Assembly (NCBI GenBank): GCA_020091685.1
Contig: CM034613.1
Span: 24,933,738-24,997,737 of the forward strand
Source: Lutjanus erythropterus
Taxonomy: Eukaryota > Chordata > Actinopteri > Lutjaniformes > Lutjanidae
Reading direction: 5' to 3'
DNA: 64,000 nt
Position 1 is the stretch's first letter. Each line of letters begins with the position of its first letter. Below, piece by piece: positions 1 through 10,750 of the stretch. Made by a program: the position numbers and the translations under genes. The notes under the pieces were generated by a model. It did not search any database. It saw only the letters and a list, made by a program, of their open reading frames with translations, and was not told where the DNA came from.

Positions 1-613
1 TAGAACAACAATCTGAACCTGTCAGTCTCGCTCAATACTGCAAGTTTAAAGGATTGTCGTCTCCATTAGTCATTTAGACACAGAAAACAAAATAATAAGA
101 AAAAAAAAACAGGTTGAAAAACACCAAAGTTTCTCTTGAACACATAATTCAGATGGCGTGTTGACGCGTGTTCGGGGACATTAAACAGCAATAGTTTCAC
201 AAATTCCTTTCACTTTGGTCTCCCAACATTGTAAGTGATGAATTTAAAAGCTCAAAACTACAATGTTTGGCTAATGGATTTAAAAACAAGATGTTAGAGT
301 GTCATTAAACACACCACCATGAAGTCTCTTTAGATCCGCCCCCATTTGTAATTCCATCAGTAAACTGAAGATCTTTGGATCATGAGACGTTCGAGGACGT
401 CACCCTGTGTTTAGAGAAACTGATGAGGAGAAACTATTCCTGTAAGTTCATTTTCACGGTGGACTGAAATTAATTAAGGCTCCTGGTTGTTGCTGAAAAT
501 ACTGTACATGATTTAAAATACGTGAGAGATGTTAAAGCTTCATTATTTTTTGAGAGGTGAGTCGAAGGTCAGAGGCTGTTAACGAGCAACTGTAGTCAAA
601 AACTGTAGTAATA

Positions 614-615
<2 letters not shown>

Positions 616-663
<48 letters not shown>
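616..663. repeat. (GT)n microsatellite
   Basis: Pure GT run. Confidence 0.95.
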
Positions 664-664
<1 letters not shown>

Positions 665-1675
665 TGGATGAAGTGAAGGTGACAGCAGATGTCAGATTCA
701 CTCCTGTCTGTCTCTCTGAGCTCGACGCTCTGCGGGTAACGTGAGGTGGAAATCCGAACAACGTGTCACTCAGAAAATCAAGCAGCGTCCTTCGCCGGCT
801 GATGACCCGCGTAGAAAACACGGAAATAAATAAAACAGCACTGTTCTGGTACTGCAGCGTCCAGCTAGTTACGCCTGGGAGGACAAACGTGACATCAGAC
901 TCCTATTTTATACTAATATGTTGCGTAATATGTAAGAACACTGTTCGGCTGCTTAGAGAAATATAAAACTATGATACGATTAAAGGGAACTCGGCAAAGT
1001 AGGATCCCAAAAAACAGAACAAGCCACAGTCCATTCAAAAATCTGCCACTTTATGGTTGCTTGTGCCTCATCAGCTAATGTATAACGGGACAAAACCACA
1101 AATCAAATTTTAAAAAAAAAAAGAAAAGTCTTAAAACATAAAACAGAGAATTTAATAGTTGTGGCTCCAGACAGATTTTTTTTCCTTTTTTTGGCCAAAA
1201 CTTGCTCTTTTGATCGTAAAGGTTGCAGACCCCTGACGTAACCACTGCTGCTGTTCAACCAGTTTTTCGCACTTGTGCTTGTCTTTTTTCCTTTTTAAAA
1301 GACTAAATAAATACACCATCCTCTCAACTATATATGAACGCACAGTATTTGTCCTCAGAGCCTCATTACCACTTCAGCATGTGGAAAAATCCAGAGGATT
1401 GAACAGGAATGACATTACAGACGTCTTAAACACACAGTTTGCTCATTATTATTTATCTTCTTCGACAGATGTAGCTTTAATAATTTCAAAGCTTTATATT
1501 AAAATTATCAATCATGTTAAATCTGTCCGGCAGACGGCAGCCAATCACATGTACAGTAGCCACCGGCTCTCTCCTGTTTTACCTTATATGGTTAAAAACG
1601 GTTCACCTTCTCCCGTCTCCCAGTCTTACTATCCCTCTGTCTCCTCTATCTCACGGCAGAGCTCGCTATCTCGCC

Positions 1676-1752
<77 letters not shown>

Positions 1753-1876
1753 TTCTCACACAAACTTGTCAGCCTGTGTAGCCCTCAAAAACACACCTTT
1801 CTCTCTCTCCTTCATCCCTATTACACGTTCACACACACACACACACACACTCTGAATATCTCTCTGTCTCCAGGTG

Positions 1877-1908
<32 letters not shown>
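1676..1908. repeat. Compound CA/CT/GT microsatellite cluster
   Basis: (CA)n at 1676-1751, a second (CA)n at about 1831-1849 and (GT)n at about 1875-1907. The long His/Thr and Val/Cys reading frames here are repeat artefacts. Confidence 0.95.
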
Positions 1909-1911
<3 letters not shown>

Positions 1912-2433
1912 ACCTTGTCTCTCCACGTGCTGACTTTCACTTTGCTATTCAAAGCAGCTGGACAGGACCGCTCTGGGTTTTTATTCAAATACCAGACTGA
2001 CTGAACACAAAACACCTCCTGTGTGTCGACTGACCAGCAGAGCAGAGCAAGGCACCAACACAGACCGAGTGGTCACAGGTTCAAATCCCGCTGAACGCCA
2101 TGACAGGACAGATACGCATCTAAACAACTGGATTTTAACTTATTGTAATCTTATTCTTCCAACATTTTCACAGCTTGCCTTAATGACATGCCGTCATTAA
2201 CATCTCACCACAACATTAAATGTTGAAATGGTTCATTTTTTTAATCAGTTAGATGATCAGAAAAGTCATTTTACAAGCAAGCGTCTCAGGCTGTGGCCCA
2301 AGTTTTAAAGCCAGTTGCATCACTTCCTGTCAGTTGGTGAGTGTGTTTTTGTAACGTCATGTCATATCAGAGTTAGACCACGTTCTAACATCTTACATCT
2401 AATTTTTTTTTTTTTTTTTGGAGTGGAGTGCAG

Positions 2434-2454
2434 ATCTGTTGCCTGGCAACAGAT
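2434..2454. promoter_or_regulatory. Perfect RFX-type palindrome
   Basis: Arms ATCTGTTGCC and GGCAACAGAT are exact reverse complements around one T. The core GTTGCC-T-GGCAAC is an ideal X-box. No gene start is visible nearby. Confidence 0.45.
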
Positions 2455-2479
2455 GGTGAAGCACCTACTGCAATGCCAC

Positions 2480-2953
2480 TACGGCTGCAGCTATCAGTTA
2501 TTAAAGTATCCTATCAGTTCTTCTGATGATCAATTGAGTAAATGGACAAGAAATATTGCACACTCTGCAATTTTTGCTTTTTGAAAAATCAAAGTTTTTA
2601 TTGCTAATGTATCATTAAAGTTACTTTGTTGTGATGCATAGACTGGATGTTTTCTGTTGAGATGCTGCAGCATTGATGAAGTGCGATTGTCGTAAGCTAA
2701 CCCAGTTTTACAACAGACACACTGCACTGTGTTTTCTTTTTGTTCCAACTTGCAGTTAAACCACATTTTGGACATTTTCCGTCACTTTCATGCCTTGCAT
2801 CCTCGTGACAGCAGCTTATCAACAGCGTAAGAAAGCGTGTTGTGCAACAGAATTAACCATCCGTGCAATATGTAATACAGCGCTCTGAATAAAACGAAGC
2901 TGCTGTTCAGTGATCCAGTCACTCGAGTTACTTAAGGAATCGTTTTAGCCCTA
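2480..2953 (-). mobile_element. hAT (ZBED-like) non-autonomous element with intact 8-bp target duplications
   Basis: Flanked by AATGCCAC at 2472-2479 and again at 2954-2961. Ends TACGGCTGCAGCTAT and, reverse-complemented, TAGGGCTAAAACGAT are short imperfect inverted repeats typical of fish hAT ends. On the minus strand (about 2640-2775) a fragment reads MSKMWFNCKLEQKENTVQCV, then CCKTGLAY and MLQHLNRKHP, a BED zinc finger with CxxC...HxxxxH. The rest of the transposase is missing. Confidence 0.85.
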
Positions 2954-2961
2954 AATGCCAC

Positions 2962-5500
2962 CATAACTGCCAGAAGCTATCAGTGGACATCTGCTCAGAT
3001 TTGATTAAACAGCATAATAACTGCATGAGTTCACCAAACTGTACAATTTACTGCTTAATCATAAAGGTATGCCTGATATGACAAAATATATGTAGTACGA
3101 ATCCCTCACATCAGTCGCTGAAGGTAATTAAACCCAAATTTTCTGGTTATAATGCTTGATACTTGTCCAACTTAGTAGTCATATGAGTCTTCTGACGATA
3201 TGAACGCTCACAAGCCATAAACATGACTTCTGAAAAAGTATGATATCTCATGTTCCCGTCACAGCTGCCCATACAACAAATCTTACTTTTAAACCACTTA
3301 AAGGTTTGATATTCAGCACGACACACACCAGACTGCTCACAGTAACTGGTTAAATCTTTTTAATCAAAAGTTTCTGGTGCTGGAAGACAAACACTCTCCT
3401 GCCTCCATGCTTTTTCACTTTTGCTGCTCGAATGCACAGAGAAGCCGTGAATGACGAGCTTCAGGCCGCCACGGTCTGCTCTGTCTGTCGTTTATTAATT
3501 CTCTGAAATGCTTCAGGGTGATGCATCTCGTCTTTTAGAACGTCTCTGGATGAACGGCTTCCTGTCTGTAAAGCTCATTAGCAGACATTACAACCAGTCA
3601 CGCATCAATATTGATGAGAAGTGATGTTACTCAGCCACTGGTCTGTTTTTGTCTAAGTGACTTTAGACAGAGACGAAGAGCAGATGGACTTTACAGATCT
3701 TATATGATAAAGAAATGTCAGTGTATACGTGTACATTTATATTTACATTTCAGATGAGGAAGATTTGACAGCTGTCTTTCACTTCCATAAATATACAGTT
3801 GACTTGTGACTCAAAGGAAGATTGTTTGATTCCTCAAAACTTTAGCTGTACATATATTCTTAGAAAAAAAGTGCTAATTAGAACCCAACTTTAAAACACT
3901 TTTTTGGCTTCTTTCAGGGGGTTTTACCTGGAACCTGGAAGTTCACCACAAAACCCCTTATGAAGGTCATTTTCCACTAAGTAAGCTCTGGTTCCATTCA
4001 AAATCTCTGGCGCTTTCTAGGGAACATTTCCATCAGTTTTGAGGGGAACCATTGCAATCAAGGATGTTATCAACAGAGGGCGTTATAGAATGCACAACAA
4101 TCTGTAGAACATGACACGCCCACTTTGGTTCCCATGGGAAACCTGCTATTTTTTGGTTCTAACTGGGAACCAACTTTTCAGGTTCCTAAACAGATTATTT
4201 TTGGTGGAAATGCTCACAAAGGTTCAAAATAAGATGCTTGAACCAGAACAGGGCCGATACCATGTTGGTGGAAAAAGCAGAGAACACTGCTATGATGTAA
4301 TGGTTCCAACCAGAACCTTTTCTTGGGGTTCTATCCAGAACCTACCTATTTTCTCAGGGTTTTAACAACAGGATTCAACCAAAAGTAATTTTATATTCCA
4401 ATGGCTTCATCTAGAACCTATCCAAGGCGTTCTACCAACAACTTTTTTTATGTTCCTGGCATTTCATCTAGAACCCACCCAGGAGGTTCTACTAAGAACC
4501 CTTCCATCAGCTGAGGCAGAACACAAGTAAAATTAATTGATTAAAAGGATTCCAAATACATCTACATTTAAAACATGAGGAAACATTTGAATATTCGAGA
4601 GTGTGGATGTTTTAAGACTCATGCTTTCAACAATCCTTCAAGAACTCCTTCTTCCAAAAGGGTTCTCTGGATGAGAGGAGATCTTAATAGAGCCTTTAGT
4701 CTTAAAAAGAACACCTTATGAACCCTTTCTTTGAAAAAACACTTTTTCAGAAGCAAATGGCTCTGGGATACCAGTGAGGGAAAGAAAGTCTAATTAGATG
4801 ATAGATTTTTTAAAGATTTATTGTGGAAATTCCTGCGAACTCAGCTTACAGGGTGGAAGAGCTGATTTTATTTTTATTATGTCCATAAAATAATGTACCT
4901 GATGATCTCTGTGTTCATGTATTATTCTGCTGTTGATGTACACAGAAATAAATAATTCAAGTGTGTTTGCATAAAAGAGACAGACAGAGAGTAAAGAGGA
5001 AGGAGACAGTGAGGAAGTTTAAGGAGGAAGATCGATTCATTGATCGATGGTGAGAGTGACAGGTAGTCTGGACAATTACGGCTTAGTGGTAGTTGAGTGT
5101 TATGTAATGTTACAGCACACCCGAAGTCCATTTATCCCTGAGAGACAGTTTTGGCAGAGTGACAATGCAGCTGTCTGACAGGCAGCAAAGACACAAAACA
5201 GCAGAGAATTTCTCTTCAATCATAAAATAAGAAAGGGAAAGTTTAATTCACAGTGAGCCATTTCTATTACAAAACCTTCCACCAAAATACTGTATATCTA
5301 AACGTGTGTTCCACACTGCTGAAAGACAGATTTTTCATAAACAAGCCTCCATTAACCACCAGAGGTGTCCCGAACAAAGTTTTTATCTGTTTTATCTCAA
5401 TTTTAGGAAACTATTTGACTACTGAAATGAAACAAAATGGTCTAGGAGCTCAACTAGTTACAATAAAGAGATAAATGGATCAGACTTAAATAGCAATCCC
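2962..5500. other. No gene seen, probable dclk2 intron
   Basis: Non-coding, apart from the GGTTCTA-type repeat region at 3880-4760. Confidence 0.5.
3880..4760. repeat. Degenerate repeat region with GGTTCTA / TAGAACC motifs
   Basis: More than ten copies of GGTTC(T/C)A and its complement occur at irregular 30-60 bp spacing. Old tandem or fold-back element; no coding. Confidence 0.45.
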
Positions 5501-5501
5501 A

Positions 5502-5849
5502 TTAAAGGGATAGTTTGAATTATTTTAAGTGTGGTTGTATGAGGTAATTATCCATGTACAGTATATTGCCCACACTAGATGGCGGTCACTGCTTTATCTT
5601 GCCATCAGATAACGGCCATAACGGCTGTTATTTAAACTGAATATCACTCTCTCTCTCTCAGGCTTAACAAAACTCAATTGACAAAAACATTAGTTTTACC
5701 TAAGACATCACAGGAGTACTGGTCCATTGGGGTTAAGGGCCCTTCTGCTAACTGAGGGCATGCCAACTACAATCTAATGAGGGTAATACAGTGACTATGA
5801 TAAGTGCCTCAACCAACCCCACCTCAGATGATCCGAACTATCCCTTTAA
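5502..5849. mobile_element. 348-bp MITE with TTAAAGGGATAGTT ends
   Basis: Perfect 14-bp inverted ends (TTAAAGGGATAGTT at 5502-5515, its reverse complement at 5836-5849). The TTAA at each edge could be a piggyBac-type target duplication. It lies just beyond dclk2 exon 1 in its intron. A partial copy lies at 54917. Confidence 0.8.
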
Positions 5850-5929
5850 GGATGTCAGGATGGGTCTGTATCCTTATCATAATGACTGGCGCAAGACAAG
5901 ACAAGAGTGAAGTAAAGAAAAAGTCCTAC

Positions 5930-6365
5930 CTTCCACCAACTCATCCATACTGGTGATCTTCTTGGTGCCGTCTATTGTGTAGATTGTGCGCACCCCTTGC
6001 GGCAGATGCAAGTTATCCGCCAACGAGCGTGTCAGCTCCATTAGCAGTGCATCGTAGGACCGGAACCGGTCACTGGAAACAGCGTACACCAGACCCTTGA
6101 AGTACCGATCTCCGTTGCGATAGAACCGGACCTTTTTGGCCTTTTTCTCCGAGGTGAGCGCCTGCAGGGTTCGGGTCCGGTAGTAACTGCAGTTGGCGCT
6201 GTGGGCAGGGCTAGGGACCAAGCTGCTGCCCCGGGAGCTGGGGCCGGACCCGCCGCCGCCAGCGCTAGCGGTGGAGTCATCTCTCTTGGTGCGGGTGGAG
6301 CGTCCCCTGCGGACTTTGTCGCGCTCGTCAAAGTGCTCCAGCTCGAGGGTCTTACTCAGAGACAT
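5930..6365 (-). CDS. dclk2: Doublecortin-like kinase 2-like, first coding exon (partial gene)
   Basis: Encodes the N-terminus of a doublecortin-like kinase, a microtubule-binding protein of neurons. The start is the ATG at 6363-6365, giving [17 protein letters not shown], the usual DCLK beginning; an in-frame ATG 10 codons upstream is less likely. A Ser/Gly-rich linker follows, then [20 protein letters not shown] and the first DCX domain, with [20 protein letters not shown] and [13 protein letters not shown] visible. The exon ends inside the codon after DELVE at a clean donor (GAAG/GTAGGA, intron from 5929 downward), phase 1, where DCLK genes normally splice. [16 protein letters not shown] and TSMDEL resemble DCLK2 more than DCLK1 or DCX. 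The second DCX repeat and the kinase domain would lie beyond position 1 and were not found in 1-5929. No frame break. Confidence 0.88.
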
Positions 6366-8690
6366 GATGAATACTGATCCAGTAGCGTTCAACACAGTCC
6401 CTGCTACTTAAGATCCATCTTCCAACAATGATAAACAGCGACTCTTATCCAGGTTACCTAGTTTCCAGCTTGTTACAGCCAGAACAACTTCACTTTTGTT
6501 TGAAGATCTTGCTGTGTGACCCAGATAAGCTGTGTTTGATGACTTGCTTGAAGACCCAGTAACTGGTAACTTTTCTAGTACCAAGAAATTTTATAATCCC
6601 ATTAAGACTGACGTAGAACCAACAGCCTTAAACACAGTAATCTGGTTGTAGTCCTCAAAATGTGGGTTTAGATTCTCAAAACTCAGCTGTAATCCTTGCA
6701 ACTTTCAACATGCAGACTTCTTGAAAGGTTTTGTTGTCAAGCTGAAGACATGAACACCCAAAAAACACTATTTTTTTAGTAACCTGTATCTGGTCCTTGT
6801 TGTAGTACCTTAGTTTAACTGAGGTTTCTGAAACCAAGGTGTAATACCACTAAAAAGACAGCAGATGCGGTCCCAGTATCCATCTGGAGATCAAGTAATC
6901 CTGTTGTGAATCCAGTGGGATCCTACTCAAACTTCATTTTACACCACAAACTCAGCAAAAGAGATAGGGTCAGAACCTGACACAGGTCTTTCTCCACTAG
7001 AATAATCCTAAAATTCAAGTATTTTATTGATGGTTTAATCCAGAGACTCAGAATGATTGATTGGGTCAGAGTTCAGTGTTTTTCTAAAGGACACTTCGAT
7101 GCAGTGATGGCTATAGATGGACACTATCCATGTTAGTGGCAACAAAATGAAGACTGTCCAGTTGAGGGATAGTCTTCAACTTCTTCTCTCCCAAAAGGTT
7201 TTTCCTCCAACTATTATCAAGCTCAAATGAACACCGAGGCCATAAAATCCACAGTTATCCCAGCAAACTTCTCTTCTCTACCTGATAATTGTGGATGTGT
7301 CCTCGCAGCAGTGACCTTCCTGCAGTTTCAGTAATCCAGCTGTATTCCCAATGATCTGGCTCTAAACCCAGTACATTGTAGTGTTGGCCCCTGCAAGCCC
7401 CGCTGAGTCCCAGTAGTCCTGCTTTAGACCTGGCACAATGGTTTAGAGTCCTGGTAATCCGGTTTGTTTAGGGAGTTTCTGTCCCAGCCCTGCTATGTCT
7501 TCTCAACATCCCTCCATCACTGGCAAAAAAAAGAGATGACAATCACATAGTTAATTGACAAAATTATATCCAATTCAAAGATATGCAACAGCTACTCACA
7601 TCTAGCCTTCAAATATCACCAGTATCAGAAAACGCCTACAATACTCCAAGTCTATGCACCAATCCAAAACCATGTAATCAGCCAATTAAGAAAATATACA
7701 AGTGGCTGTTAGCTTGTTGCTCATTAGCTTATGACTGGGTTGTTTGGTTTCACTTTTTGTGTGAACAAAACATTAGCCTAGACTCCTGCTACTTCCCAGC
7801 GGCGTCTCAAGCACCAAAGTTTATGGACAGTGGAGGTAAAAAACGCCACTTTTCTTCAGCATCAGATTGCATTGCAAAATCTGCGTTTTTGTGGCCGCCT
7901 CGTAGAGTAGGGTCATCACAGTACTAGAATGACAGACTTTGATTCAATACTAGTTTTGGGAAAAGAAAAAAAAAAAAAAACTATACTTGGTACTTCTTTC
8001 AATACCACGGCACAAAGAAAAAAACTCCTAGGCACAGAATTTTTTGTTAGATTTGGTTTGTTTTAGAAGGGTTTTCCAAAAAACCTTTTTGATTGAACCA
8101 CATTGACTGAAATGTTTTGGGGTTAACACTCCAGTATCAGATCAAAATTCGATATTGGCTTAAGTTCAGATATTGGAATTGGTATCGGAAAACAAAAATG
8201 GTATCAGAACATCTCTACAAACATCAGTGCTGGTGCAGAAAGAAAGTTGCATTGGCACCAGTCTGGATTCGGGCTTGCACTTTAATTAAGGTTGAATATT
8301 GAGCACAATACCACACAGACTTGGCTTCTTTTTGAAATCATCAATACCTTTGGTTCATCATAGCTTTGCATGCACATTATGAATGTACTCCAGTCAAATT
8401 AAACATGCAAAACGGGTTCCAAGTTAAACACACCCACCTTGTTTTAGTGAAATTGAATTTCTAGCAAGGCCAGAATGAGAAATTGCCATTGATTTCCAGT
8501 CAAATTTAATTTACCTGAAGCCAGAAGCAAAATAAGAGCTTCTATAAAAACATATTATAAAATATGTGCGCTGTTTGTGTCTGTTTTTATCTGATAAACG
8601 AAATGACTTTATCCATCTATCCGCCCAAACACTGCTAAGCTGTGCTGACAGCGCCATTCAAACACACACAGACACACAAACACACACACT
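6366..8690. other. Probable dclk2 5' intron
   Basis: Between the coding exon and the CpG-rich block. AT-rich with the old repeat at 7920-8310. No convincing exon. Confidence 0.45.
7920..8310. repeat. Degenerate dispersed repeat
   Basis: Contains AGTACTAGAATGACAGACTT, ACTTGGTACTTCTTTCAATA and a GATATTGG/GGTATCGG-rich part typical of old fish DNA elements. No ends found. Confidence 0.35.
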
Positions 8691-9010
8691 GAGAGGGAGG
8701 CACCTACCAATAATGCCGTGAAACCGGTTTGTTGCTATGGAGGTTTTCTCCTCTTCTTCCCCCCGGTGGATTCGGCGGCTGCGGGCGGACTGAACCGCTA
8801 CGACCCGGTCCGCAAGCCCGGGCTTCAGGGATGCAGCGGCGGCAGGTTACACCGGGGGAGGACCGGGATGATGCACCGAGACAGACGGGCTGACAGCAGC
8901 ATGGCCGCTGCAGCAGAGAGAGGAGGGAGAGACCGGCTCAACAACCCCGCCCCTCCCCTCTCATCCGCGGCTGTACGTGATGACAACGTCCCCCCCCTCC
9001 CTCCTCCTCC
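8690..9010 (-). promoter_or_regulatory. CpG-rich block, probable dclk2 promoter/5' UTR
   Basis: This stretch is strongly GC- and CpG-rich (gcggcggc, cccggtccgc, gaccggga) in an AT-rich neighbourhood. It lies about 2.4 kb upstream of the dclk2 start on the minus strand. Vertebrate DCLK genes have non-coding first exons in CpG islands, so this is the most likely transcription start. Reading frames across it are low-complexity and match no family I know. Confidence 0.5.
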
Positions 9011-9480
9011 CTCCCTCTCTCTCCCCGGTCTTTGTGTAGCTCTCTCTACCACTCTCTCGCTCTTTCTGTCTTTTGTCTGTCTCTCTCTGAAATTCAAATT
9101 CACTTAGTTTTATTGTCTTGACTGTTGCAGCCAGGCTACATAATCAAATCATCATTATACAACTGTTCAAACATACAACAACGCAGCAGTGTTGTCTTAT
9201 TTAGTCCAAATTTCTATTAACATTAACATCCCTCATTTTATTGTTTTGCATGTCTTGTGTACAAGGTTGGGAGGGTTACTTTAAAACTACTTGTTAGTCA
9301 AATTTATTAGCCTAATATAATGTTTTATGTCCTTTGTAGGTTAATTAATTTTTTTGTCCACTATTCTGTTCTTTAAGTGTGTGCAAATGCGCATTTAGAT
9401 TAATACTGGTAATTATGCACATTTAATGTAGGCCTTCACACACTAGTAGTATTGACAGGTTAGCTAGAAAAATGGATTTC

Positions 9481-9915
9481 TGTGTAGCTAATGTTAGCGA
9501 TTGGTCTGTGTAGCTAACTTTAGCGATTGGTCTGTGTAGGTAATGTAAGCAGTTGGTCTGTGTAGCTAACTTTAGCGATTGGTCTGTGTAGGTAATGTTA
9601 GCGATTGGTCTGTGTAGCTAATGTTAGCAATTGGTCTGTGTAGCTAATGTAAGCAGTTGGTCTGTGTAGCTAACATTAGCGATTGGTCTGTGTAGCTAAC
9701 ATTAGCGGTTGGTCTGTGTAGCTAACATTAGTAATTGGTCTGCGTAGCTAACATTAGCGGTTGGTCTGTGTAGCTAACATTAGCAGTTGGTCAGTGTAGC
9801 TAACATTAGCGGTTGGTCTGTGTAGCTAACATTAGCGGTTGGTCAGTGTAGCTAACATTAGTGGTTGGTCTGTGGAGCTAACATTAGTCGTCAGTCTGTG
9901 GAGCTTATGTTAGTG
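9481..9915. repeat. 26-bp minisatellite, about 16.7 copies
   Basis: Consensus TGTGTAGCTAACATTAGCGG followed by TTGGTC. Phase is kept exactly from 9481 to 9897 with no indels. Each unit holds the near-palindrome GCTAA-NN-TTAGC. Early units prefer CTTT/ATGT, later ones CATT, so variants are grouped. Confidence 0.95.
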
Positions 9916-10622
9916 TAATGATTATTTTCTGTTACTTTTGGATTGCATTTTCTTTATTATTTTTTATTTGTTTTATTTGATCGGAATGATATAATTTAAC
10001 ATAGTTCCAGTGTGTTGCACAGAGTTTCGTTATTCCCAGACACTCAGCACACTGAGAGTTGCGACAGTCTTTGATCTCCGCAGATTGTGACAACATCAGT
10101 ATTAATAATAATGAAATATGTGTTTTTTAGATACAAAATGTTACAAAACAGACTTGCAAAGCGATTAAGAGCCAAAACTTATAAATAAAACATGATAAAT
10201 GACTATAATGGCTGAACTAATAAATAATTCTCCTCCATTAGTGAGCTAAATATTTGATGATGCTCTGGTGGGCGTGGCTAAACGATGGGCACGGCTCTGA
10301 TGTCACTGATTATTTGTTATTGCCAATTTTAATTTTAATTGTGTGGACGATGAGTATTGTCATATATTATCATAATAACAATACAGACAACAATATGTGA
10401 TCTTAGAACTAAAGGTGCCAACTAGAACAATACAGCGTTCTTTGGCTTGTCTGCATAGGAGAACCCTTTTTGGTTCCTGTTAGAACCGTTAGAACTGTTG
10501 TTCCCTTTCTTGTTGACAGTAGATGATTGGATAGATGCCACTTTTGATGCTCCACTTAGAACAAAGACAGGAATGCATCACGTTTATCACACCTGCATCC
10601 TCGTCTCACTCTTCTTTTGTAG

Positions 10623-10750
10623 GAGTCGGGGCTCTTATTGAGACACATGAAGAAGAGGCCTCACCCTCCCTCGGTGTGTCTGAGGGCGACAGCTGGGACC
10701 CGAGGCAGCCAGACAGCCCCGCCCTCCACTGCTGCCAGACGAACCAGTGA
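10623..10750 (+). CDS. Unidentified exon-like segment
   Basis: GC-rich segment after a TTCTTTTGTAG acceptor, open to TGA at 10748-10750, reading ETHEEEASPSLGVSEGDSWD then PRQPDSPALHCC. Composition differs from its AT-rich surroundings. No family recognised. Confidence 0.2.

Larger units (their letters stand above)
1..2400. other. No gene seen, dclk2 intron or intergenic
   Basis: AT-rich non-coding sequence with the microsatellites at 616 and 1676-1908. Probably inside dclk2 intron 1 on the minus strand. Confidence 0.5.

Noticed and set aside
1273-2004. 243-codon open frame
   Set aside because: Most of it is translated CA/GT microsatellite (His-Thr and Val-Cys runs); no domain or splice context.
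2078-2088. GGTTCAAATCC, a tRNA B-box-like sequence
   Set aside because: No convincing A box, no cloverleaf arms and no SINE body around it; too short to call.
6366-6395. Upstream in-frame ATG for dclk2
   Set aside because: The next ATG gives the family's usual N-terminus; the extra ten residues look like 5' UTR.
7583-7927. 114-codon plus-strand frame
   Set aside because: No domain, no splice signals and it runs into an old repeat.
8718-9107. 129-codon frame across the GC-rich block
   Set aside because: Low-complexity Gly/Arg/Pro/Ser content follows the CpG island composition; better read as promoter or 5' UTR.
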